This document shows, piece after piece, positions 9,805 to 17,872 of a stretch of DNA of 27,213 nucleotides. Both the position numbers and the translations under genes were made by a program. The stretch spans positions 1 to 27,213 of the forward strand of contig LWCA01000446.1 of assembly GCA_001642005.1 (NCBI GenBank), read 5' to 3'. The DNA comes from Intoshia linei. Its lineage: Eukaryota; Orthonectida; Rhopaluridae. The notes below the pieces were generated by a model that worked only from the letters and a program-made list of their open reading frames with translations, had not been told where the DNA came from and searched no databases. Position 1 is the first letter of the stretch. Every line of letters begins with the position of its first letter.

Positions 9805-9879
9805 TCTAACTTGGTTTAATTTACCCGGTGAAAAGATTAAAATGTTTGAATTCAAAGATTCAATTTGCGCTTTTTTCCC
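9805..9879. promoter_or_regulatory. 75-bp divergent promoter between BIR and TMEM258-like genes
   Basis: The two start codons (9804 minus, 9880 plus) are separated by only 75 bp. This must hold both 5' UTRs and core promoters unless the start sites lie inside the opposite gene. No TATA box is evident, as is usual for housekeeping bidirectional promoters. Confidence 0.65.
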
Positions 9880-10251
9880 ATGGACACTAAGATAAACATA
9901 AATTTCGATTATCAGTCTAAATTTAGATTAAATTCAAGAAAAATGTATTCAAGTCACATTGCTCCGATTGATAAGCAATATTATCCTTATTTAGCCCTCA
10001 TTTTTTGTGTTTTAGGCTTATCGCAAACAACAAAATTTATAATGTAATTTGTAGTATAATTTTAAGTTTTAAACGAATAAAACTCTAATATTTATTTTTT
10101 CATTTACATAATCTCATAAAATTTATAATTTAGATACGAAACTAGCCAACAAAGAAAATTGCCACGTGAAATAATGTATGCGATTCTATCGTCAATTTTT
10201 TTATCAGTCGGATTTTTTTTTACAATGTTATGCGTCGGAATAATTATTTAA
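9880..10251 (+). CDS. Tmem258: TMEM258-like oligosaccharyltransferase subunit, 2 exons, 93 aa
   Basis: Exons are 9880..10043 and 10134..10251 with a 90-nt phase-2 intron. After a 21-residue leader, the protein reads like TMEM258 (Drosophila Kuduk). It has an M-Y-S--IAPID---YPYLALIF first segment, the conserved IYE joint across the intron, then REIMYAIL and a second hydrophobic helix ending CVGIII (family: WVGIYV). TMEM258 is a small two-helix ER membrane subunit of the oligosaccharyltransferase complex in N-glycosylation. It is far more diverged than the near-invariant animal protein and longer at the N-terminus; translation could instead start at the ATG at 9943, giving 72 aa, close to the usual 79. 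An AATAAA at 10250-10255 overlaps the stop codon, giving a very short 3' UTR. RPB8 starts 115 bp downstream. Confidence 0.87.
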
Positions 10252-10366
10252 TAAACTTTAGTTTAATTTGAATTGATGTTTATGTTTCATTATCATGGTG
10301 TCTTATTAACGTTACCACGTTATACAAGTGAGCGATATTTTTTAAATTCATCTTGGCACAATTAAT

Positions 10367-10816
10367 ATGGGACTAGTTCTGTTTGAAGACATTTTCGTTA
10401 CGCGAGATATTGATAAGGATGGTAAAATATTTGAACGAGTTTCTCGATTATTTTGTGAAAGTGAATCTTTTGGTATGGACATTATACTGGATATTTACAT
10501 TGATATGTGCCCAATAAAATTGGGTGACAAGTTTCGCCTTTTACTTTCAACGACTATGGATGACAATGACTTTGCTGACGATGGAGAATATGACCCTAGT
10601 CAAGCACAGTCTATGCGATCCAGTAATTTTGATTACATTATGTGTGGAAAGGTTTATCGAATTGAAATGAATTTTGAACAAAATCTTGGAAATAGACTTG
10701 TGGCCTATGTATCATATGGTGGTCTTTTATTAAAACTTCAAGGTGACGCATCCAATTTACAAAACTTTAAAAATGATATGACTGTTTACCTTTTTCTCAA
10801 AAAATTATCTTTTTAG
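10367..10816 (+). CDS. Polr2H: RNA polymerase I/II/III subunit RPABC3 (RPB8), 149 aa
   Basis: This is an intronless frame of 149 aa against 146-150 in the family, colinear with animal RPB8 throughout. Motifs seen are LFEDIF near the start, RVSRLFCESESF at about 27-38, MDIILD, LGDKFRLLL, the acidic DDGEYDPS loop at about 72-79, GKVYRIE, then YVSYGGLLLKLQGDA near 116-130 and the C-terminal KKLSF. RPB8 is a shared OB-fold subunit of all three nuclear RNA polymerases. The start is the only Met at the conserved N-terminus. AATAAA follows at 10845-10850. It lies in tandem with the TMEM258-like gene, 115 bp from its stop codon. Confidence 0.97.
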   Translation: MGLVLFEDIFVTRDIDKDGKIFERVSRLFCESESFGMDIILDIYIDMCPIKLGDKFRLLLSTTMDDNDFADDGEYDPSQAQSMRSSNFDYIMCGKVYRIEMNFEQNLGNRLVAYVSYGGLLLKLQGDASNLQNFKNDMTVYLFLKKLSF

Positions 10817-10844
10817 TTTTTATTGTTTTAAAATTTAAATTGTA

Positions 10845-10850
10845 AATAAA
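10845..10850 (+). terminator. Polyadenylation signal of RPB8
   Basis: AATAAA 28 nt after the RPB8 stop codon, within a T/A-rich 3' region. Confidence 0.65.
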
Positions 10851-10859
10851 TCAATGTTT

Positions 10860-11340
10860 ATATTTTTCATCGTGACTTGCATTTGATTCTATTCTTACAG
10901 TGTGGCAGTCTCCGTAAAATCCTATTATTACTAGTTTTGTCGATATCTTTTCAGGTGAACTATTTTACTAGTTTATATTGGTAACAAACTTAAATTACGT
11001 GTATTTGTGGGTTATTGTCAGTGTTTTTTGTTCGTTGCCTTTTAGGATATTGTATTTTGTGTTTTTTAGGAGTTTAGGTGAGTCCAATTCTATTGCAAAT
11101 TCTTCGTTATCTAAATTTATACATTTTTATAGCATAGTATATATTTTTCTATAACAAGATCAGTAAAGTGGAAATGTTGGCGTACGCTGATTTAACTATT
11201 TCACAAATTAATAAAAATTACCAATTTGGTATTTAAAAGAATAATCATATTGAGACTTGTTCATTATATTGATTTCATACTTTTCTGTAGTGTTGATGTA
11301 ATTGAAAAAATTAACATTGCTTTTGGATATGGTTAAATTT
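10860..11340 (+). pseudogene. Possible broken gene start (2OG-Fe(II) oxygenase-like?)
   Basis: A consensus donor (TTTAG|GTGAGT) at 11078 and an acceptor (TTTTTATAG) at 11132 would remove a 55-nt intron from a 5' leader. The following exon has an ATG at 11174 and 18 codons (MLAYADLTISQINKNYQF) up to a G|GTATTT donor. A pyrimidine-rich acceptor ends at 11290 and is followed by an open stretch reading VDVIEKINIAFGY. The Y-DL then EKI--AFG pattern recalls the N-terminus of an uncharacterised 2-oxoglutarate/Fe(II) oxygenase family. The two exons do not join in phase and no further exon follows before the repeats at 11.7 kb. It is either a truncated gene or chance; the function is a guess. Confidence 0.25.
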
Positions 11341-11699
11341 GGTAAATTAAATTTGATGATCACTGGAATACTCTAATTATTTCAAAATAATGATATAATT
11401 CAATAGGAAATGTGTATCGTCCATCTGAAGTGGTCAAATAATTATGAATTTAAATGCGATTCAGAATAATTATAATTAATCTGTACTTGCCTTGATTGCA
11501 ATTTACTAAACCTAAAGTGAACAATTCACTTTTTACAATGAAAAATTCTATTGTAATCAACTCTGTAAAAATTCATTTTTTCAAAACCAAAATATCTTTT
11601 TCTTACAATGTTTAATAAAAATTCTTATATAAAGTAAAATAGTTAAAAATGTATGTCTGTTTATTTTTTTGTTTGTACCAGCTAAATTAAGAAAGTAAG

Positions 11700-12400
11700 A
11701 GGAGTCGACTTTTACAAATTCTATATTTTTATAACAGTTTTTCGAGATTGATCGTAAATTTAATTTTCAGAAATTTAGTCCTTCAAGGTGAAAAACCTCA
11801 ATTGTTTGTTTTAAAATTCAACCCGTCCTAGAATTATAAAAAATACAAATTCTAATAAAAAGTTTAAATTCATCAATATAATAATTTTCAATTTCAAAAT
11901 CTTATACTTCACAGGCAAAACCCAAAATTACTCTTTTTTGTAATTAAAGTCCTAGAATTTTATACAACAAAAATTCTGGTATGATTTTTAAATTCATAAG
12001 CATTTTCATAAATAACAACCTAAAAAAATCATTTTCACGATTAAAAACACAGATTACCTTTTTAAAAATTAAACAGCCCTAGAATTTTAAAAAAAATTAC
12101 AGATGATACAGTTATATCCAGTTCAAACCCTAAAAAAATTTCAATCTGATAAAGTGACGCCTTCATAGTCAAAAAAGCACTTTAATATTCATTTTTTTTA
12201 TTTCGAAACTATTTTATTAAGACAAAAAAATTTAAATAATTAATGGTCCTACAATTAAAAAAGAATTATTTTGATACAGCTTATTCCAGTTGATATAAAT
12301 ACAATATTTCAACCCCAGAAATCTACGCATTCCCGGTGAAAAATAATTTTTAATATATTATCAACCAATATTTTTCAAATGTTGAATTAAAATTTTTTTG
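11700..12400. repeat. Repeat family A, inverted copy with ~125-bp tandem units
   Basis: This is inverted relative to the copies at 177-870 and 6713-7330; the block ttattccagttgatataaat is the reverse complement of theirs. Boxes of the form (t/c)cctagaatt at 11826, 11950 and 12077 recur at 124- and 127-bp spacing, marking diverged tandem units. It runs directly into a fragment of family B (about 12395-12515, inverted). No coding sequence. Confidence 0.7.
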
Positions 12401-12589
12401 GTAAAATGTAAAAGATATGATTTTACAACATTTTTCATCAAAAACATAATTTTTGTCAAAAAGTCAAATAGAACATAACTAACACTGCGATGTATTGTAC
12501 TGTCAAATAAATTAAAAAAATTGTTTTTAAAATTATTAACAAAATAAAATTAAAGTAGATTTAAATTAAAAGATAATGTGATATAACGG

Positions 12590-12765
12590 GTCCACGTGAA
12601 ACAAGTTTGGGAACCACTCCTTTAATGTTTAAAGGATTCATAATGGTGGATTGTAGCATTTTTAAGTTAGATTTTCGTTTTTTGTTAGAATTTAAAATAT
12701 CCCCCTCGGCAGAGCTAGGTCCTGTTTGTACGTAGTATAAAACAGTTTCGATTTGACTGAAAATC
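12590..12765. repeat. Degenerate repeat family D, copy 2
   Basis: This is related to 2790-2965. It includes gtttgggaaccactcc, a hAT-terminus-like sequence. It overlaps the putative terminal exon of the distal ASH-gene exons. Confidence 0.4.
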
Positions 12766-15700
12766 CCAATTGAAACTTCAAATGGACAGTACCTTATAAA
12801 AAAAGAAATAAACAAATAAGTATTACTTGGGTTTTATTCAGTGTAGATAATACAATTTCTTTTAAATTTGCTCTATAGCGATCCGCATGAATCGTATAAT
12901 AATTTTGTAGAACACTTAAAATTTTTTCACAATCGTTTGAGTATTCGATTTTAATCTACAATTATATTACAATGGTATGTACATTAGGGGTATGAATTTT
13001 TTCACTTTTTTGCGAAAATACAAAAGTGCCACCCCATACGTGGAAGATGAGGTTGAATAATACACAATTATCAAAAAATTATATAATAAGGATTAAAAAA
13101 AACCCCGGGGCAAAGCACTTCAAAATATAAATAATGAGCAAAATTTATTTTATTTTGTATAGTAAATTTCATAGTAATAATTATTTTCATAACAATTAAT
13201 TTTCAATTGATATTTTTTTTTATTTATTCAGTTTTCTCATTAGAATCGGTTTTTTATATCAATTCGACGTTCATGATTCGCTAGACGATAATTTTGCGCA
13301 TCTTTATAGCTATTTGTATAAAAAATTTTATATTTACAATATGAAATGTGTTAAAATAATATTTTTAAGAAAATTGTCATATATTAGTTACTGTGAGCGA
13401 TATATTGTTCAAAAGTTTAGAGGCGATGCCCCAGGGTTTTTTTTAACAGTTGAGAGGTAAGATTGGGTGCAAATTGAATATTTTCAAAATGTTCATATGG
13501 TGGAAGGGTGCACTTTTGATATAAAAATTCGTTCACATCCCTAATGTACATTGTTCAATTATATATTAAATTTTATTATTGGGTTGACGAGACAATTTAT
13601 TAACATAGGATTCAGATAAGTAACATATTTTTATAAGTTTGGGAGCTACTGGTTTAATATATGAACAAATAAATACCTTTTTATTTGTATCCAGTGTGAA
13701 ATTAAAATTTTCAGAAACGTTATCGGCAAATAGGCATTCATCTTCACAATTTATTTTAACGTTATAGACAGCATGAGTTTTGTTTACAATTTCTATTGTT
13801 TTCATTCGTTGTATTTTTTTATTGATCTACAATTTTAATTTCAAAAAGTAGTTACAATAAATGAAAATTGAAATAACCACAATTAGGTAGTTCTACGTTA
13901 AGTCAAATAAAAAAGACCCACAGAGAAATCACAAATGCGAACATGTGGATCCAATGTATAAAATAATAAATTTAAATTTCCGCGAAGCCGATATTAAAAT
14001 TCATCACCGACAAGAACCCAACCCTTTCGTAGCCAATGGAAGAGAGATTTACTACAGCTGCAAGTAACGTATGCTTTCAAAACAAATTACTCATTTCTGG
14101 TATCCCTGTAGTCATTTTAATTCAATTCATCCTTAAACATTTTTGATATTGTATAATTCAGTGCTTCGCAATTTTTAACTCTTACAGAACGGTAAAAGCT
14201 GGCGACTTTACTTAATTAGTGGATATCAACGAAGGGCAAATCGTTATTTCTTATTTTTCGAAATTCATACAATGCATTCGATTTTTAATATAATGCGTAT
14301 ATTTAAAATGTTATATATATTCTTCGCGGACCGCCGGTTGAGAAACGCTGATAAATTATAATCTATCCATCAAATAAAAAGAAAAAAATTAAACTATGCA
14401 AAAATTTAAACTGAAAAATATAATTCATCAACCGATGTACGTAAATTTGAAACATTTTTTTAATGAAATTAGTTAACCCTTCGGGTTAAGAGATTAACAT
14501 TAAAAGTATCAAATTGTAACATTAATATTGATTCAACTTACAATGTTATATAAACTCAGATAATTCTTCACTAGACAAGTAAAAAACTAAAATAATTACT
14601 TTGATCTAAAAGGGGTGGATGAGTAATATAAAAGTCGTAAAATAAGTACAAAACATGACATATGAAATTCAATTAACTTTTTTATATGTCAAGAGGAAAT
14701 TTGATATCATTCGCACATGTAATAAACGAACACAATTAAAAAATATAATTAAAAAATAAGAATATATAAAAACTAATCAATAACGTTTCAAGTGGCAATT
14801 TTGTTAATTTTACACAACTGTATCAGTTTCAGTAGACATGTTTATCGTACAAAATATATGAGATATTGTAACGAATGCATTGCTGTAATTGGAGAGTAAA
14901 TGAAATTTGATAATGACGCCATATACTTTGCACTTTTGTATAGCATTTCATTATAAATAAAAGCATCCACACTAGTAAAATGTAGTTTTAATTATTGAAA
15001 TAGAAACTGAAATGCGTTTAGTATCACAATAGCGAAACTAGTCAAATATAAAAACAATTTCATTTTCTGTTTTACATTTGAATTATATTTGAAAATTTAC
15101 AATTTAAAATGTTTGTGAAATATTTTACTATCTTTTTGTTGTGTGCAGTTTCAAGTCAAGAATTTCAAACCATTACTTGCGGAAACGTGGACATTAAGGT
15201 AAAAACATTGTTACCTGAAAGTAAAGTGGAAGAATTTATGAATTTTGTTGATGAAAATAACGATTTGATGTTAAACTTTTTGAAGGAAGAATTGAGTGTT
15301 GAACCGCGATACTTGATAGCTTATGAAAAAATGGCCAAAATACCCAGGAATGAAATCGCGGACGATGCAGAGTTTGCTGCAAAATCAATGTCAAAAATGT
15401 TGAATGTTCTTTGCTCAAAATTAAAGAGTGGTGCCAGGGGTGTTTGTCGATTTTACTCTTATAGTAAACATATTGAAAGAGATACTAATTCTTCTCAAAT
15501 TTTGACTGTAATTTTTTGTTATTTTATATTTTTTAATATTTTTATTTTAATCTTTAATTTTTAGGAGATTCGCGAAGCTGTAGGCAGAGCCTTTGAAAAA
15601 TTGACAACGGAATTAGGAAACACTGACGGTATGAGAGAAATTGCCAGTACCATTATCGACACTGCGAGTCGAATTGGGGAAATTAGCGCAGATCATTAAT

Positions 15701-16391
15701 TTCATTTTTGGTATTTACCGTTAAGATATTTGTACTAACGATTAATTATCGTAATAAACTTTTTGTGTTAATCCGTGCCTTATTTCAATTTTCATCATGA
15801 ATCAGTAGAAAAATTAGAACCGATTTATCAAAGAAATTGTTTTTGTATACATTGCTAAATATTTTAATTACCTCACCATTCTTGATAAAATCATTAGTAT
15901 TAAAATTGAAAACTAAAATACCAGCTTCATTCAAGTTTTTTATTTGAAATCTAAATCCATGTACATTCAGATAATTTTAATTTTATAAACTCTGCATTCC
16001 AAATAATTGCGTGTATCTTGATTTGTATTTGCTCAGTATCAATTTTACGAAAACGGTGTACGTTTTTTTCAGTGATCTAATTATACTTTTAAAAATAATG
16101 ATCAATTTATCATTGTTTGCATGATATCGGATATTATGATTCCAGTTATAGTTTTAAAATTAGAAAATTTAAGATGGGTTGATTCAAAGGGTTTATCAAT
16201 TTATAAAAAATTTGAGAGGATGGATAAAAAAAGTTTTTAAATTTAATAGATTAATTTAATTAATTAGACAAAATAATTACATTTTCCAAACATTTAGCAT
16301 ATCCTTTAATAAATCCATTGAAGTTACCCAAATTAGCAAATTTTGGATTCAAATAGAATGTGACTTTTTTTTGTTCAAGAGGTTTAAATTC
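12715..16391 (-). CDS. Distal exons of an ASH/MSP-domain protein (partial, one frameshift)
   Basis: Five minus-strand exons are supported, probably the 3' part of the gene at 17873-25592: 16391..16281 (opens EFKPLEQKK, phase 0/0), 16076..15872, 13826..13677 (QRMKTIEIVNKTHAVYNV), 12955..12827 (IKIEYSNDCEKILSVL) and possibly a terminal exon 12756..12715 ending TAG. The motifs fit ASH strands: an IEIVN strand, then F--NF-F-TL and a Y--N basic segment. The exon 16076..15872 is 205 nt where a multiple of 3 is needed. Its first part (ITEKNVHRFRKIDTEQ) and second part (GFRFQIKNLNEAGILVF) lie in frames shifted by one base near 15955-15975. Exons joining 17873 to 16391, and probably one between 15872 and 13826, were not resolved. 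The last exon lies in repeat D and is doubtful. Confidence 0.6.
12985..13543. mobile_element. 559-bp non-autonomous TIR element with 8-bp target duplication
   Basis: Flanking direct repeats atgtacat lie at 12977-12984 and 13544-13551. The ends are inverted: TAGGGGTATGAATTTTTTCA at the left and, in reverse complement, TAGGGATGTGAACGAATTTT at the right. Inverted similarity continues inward, with ttaaaaaaaaccccggggca near 13094 and its near-complement near 13430, so the arms are about 150 bp but diverged. No transposase. The 8-bp duplication suggests hAT, though a Mutator-like origin is not excluded. It lies in the intron between two ASH-gene exons. Confidence 0.8.
13890..14211 (+). CDS. Unrecognised plus-strand coding fragment, probably two 3' exons
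   Basis: A frame opens at an acceptor (ttaggtag) at 13889 and stays open for about 59 codons, with base composition well above the local GC level. It includes KCEHVDPMYKIINLNFREAD and NPFVANGREIYYSC. A donor AA|GTAACG follows at 14066, and a pyrimidine-rich acceptor (ctcttacag) about 120 nt later gives an in-phase short exon TVKAGDFT then TAA near 14211. The first exon(s) were not found upstream. If translation starts at the internal Met the product would be about 40 aa. I do not recognise the protein; the Cys/His content may suggest metal binding. It lies inside an intron of the opposite-strand gene. Confidence 0.45.
14212..15045. other. Gene-free AT-rich stretch
   Basis: No supported coding sequence or RNA gene. 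A sequence ending ccgccggttgagaaacgctg at 14350 resembles a hAT terminus, but no convincing partner end was found. Confidence 0.5.
15046..15053 (+). promoter_or_regulatory. Probable TATA box of the secreted-protein gene
   Basis: atataaaa lies 56 bp upstream of the ATG, leaving room for a transcription start near 15080 and a short 5' UTR. Confidence 0.55.
15109..15699 (+). CDS. Small secreted protein, 2 exons, 177 aa, unrecognised
   Basis: Exons are 15109..15507 and 15565..15699, with a 57-nt phase-0 intron (donor ACT|GTAATT, acceptor AATTTTTAG). Residues 1-16 form a clear signal peptide (hydrophobic YFTIFLLCAVSS) with likely cleavage before QEFQ. The mature protein is about 160 aa, acidic to neutral, mostly predicted helix, with three Cys (about 24, 102, 113) that allow one disulfide. 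The second exon adds helical segments (EIREAVGRAFEKL) and ends ISADH. A TATA box lies 56 bp upstream of the ATG and AATAAA at 15753-15758, so it looks like a complete, compact, strongly defined gene. It sits in an intron of the opposite-strand ASH gene. No family was recognised; a tissue-specific secreted protein (salivary, haemolymph or seminal) is only a guess. Confidence 0.82.
15753..15758 (+). terminator. Polyadenylation signal of the secreted-protein gene
   Basis: AATAAA 54 nt after the stop codon. Confidence 0.7.
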
Positions 16392-17872
16392 CTATAAATA
16401 TAATCATTTATAATGATAGTGGTGACGAATTGGTGATATGTTAATGAAAAAATGTTTAAAATTGACAATTGTATGAAAATATCAGACATATTTAAAAAAA
16501 TATTTTTAAAATAATGAAGGATTACAATCTGGTATTAATTGGTTGTTAACTTTAAAATCTTAAATAAAACACCCAAACTAGGAGAAAAATGCGATTTATT
16601 TAACATTTTGTATCCTCACAACTTCCATATATAGTAATAAGTCCATGATTAAAGTCATTTTTGAGATTGTAAATATGTTTATTCAAATATTTTTTATTTT
16701 TAAAAATGGTCCACCATCAAATGATATTTTCCACATTTTATCGTAGAAATCTTATCAATTATAATTGAAATCTTCTAATTTTTTCAAAGTACATTTAACT
16801 ATTTACAAGATTAATAACACAGTTTTGAGATATAGGCAAGCCTATTGGTCTTAAATTTTTTCGAATAAAATTTGATCGGGTAACTTGATTTATGGTTAGT
16901 CCATCGAACGCAATTAATTATGACTTCAACCCTTTCGTGGCTATCATAAATTTTTTAAATACACTGTTATATTGGGATTTTTATATTTCTTTTTAGTTAC
17001 AGGTTCACCCAATGATTTGATCATGAAATGTACGCGTGTTAAGTGACGATGTAAACCAGTTGTAAAAATTTTTTTATAATTATAATTTTCTACATCATTG
17101 TACCTCAAATTGAGCATTTTGCCTTTTCGTATTCTCACTTAAAATATTCCTATAAATTTTCGTAGAACATAGCGGTTATCTGAAAGAGAAACAATCTAAT
17201 ACCAAATTAATAAATTAACTCATACAATTCAATTCAATTACAGTAAAATTTAATGTTGTTTTTTTATTGTAATAACTGAAATTATTATGTTTTTACACGC
17301 TTAAATTTATTAGAGACAATTAAAAATGATTATTTTTTGAAGATTTTATTTCTCATATAACAAACTACATTTTTGAAAATTTTCAAATATAATTTTTAAT
17401 TTAAGAATATTTAAATTTTTCGAGAATTCTCGAGAGCAAGCACTATGTTTCCTTCTGTTTCCAATTGAATTTAGTAGGCGTTGTAAATTTTCAGATGGAC
17501 TCTTCGATGCAAGCCTCAGAATGAAAACTAACCGTTAATTGAAGTGTTTGTCTGAATCGTTTAATAATATTTTTTAACCGTTTAACTTAAACTTTAACCC
17601 TTTTATGAAGAAAAATGTTTTTAAGCCTGAGAAAATTTGTCTATCGATTTTACGACTACTTTCGGTGTTCTAGCAGTCGGCTAGAACAATTGAAAAATTA
17701 CAAAATGTCAGACTAAACTAAATATTTTATTCGGGTTCCCAAACGTTTTAATTACTTAAATATCACTACATTAACCTTTAACTATCTTAGTTCAATATTC
17801 AGTTTTTATATTTTTGGCACCCGTAATTTAATATTTAAATTTAAGATAAAATTATCAGTGTTATATTTATAC
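16392..17872. other. Unresolved interval between ASH-gene exon blocks
   Basis: On the minus strand, open stretches suggest decayed or mis-sequenced exons. Near 16780-16600, KMWKISFDGGPFLKI and, one frame over, HIYNLKNDFNHGLITIYG look like ASH strands, with the frame change in a run of A/T. Near 17190-16950 a strong acceptor (CTCTTTCAG) precedes frames that all meet stops within 30 nt, followed by a 64-codon open frame containing HRHLTRVHFMIKSLGEP. If the 17873 exon is spliced to the acceptor at 17178 the protein would end ITAMFYENL. I could not choose between these. Confidence 0.35.

Noticed and set aside
12561-12815. 84-codon minus-strand open frame
   Set aside because: Most of it is repeat family D sequence, including a hAT-like terminus; it reads across the likely terminal intron of the ASH-type exons.
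14159-14350. Possible hAT MITE ending gttgagaaacgctg
   Set aside because: The proposed partner end is weak and the 8-bp flanks match at only about half the positions.
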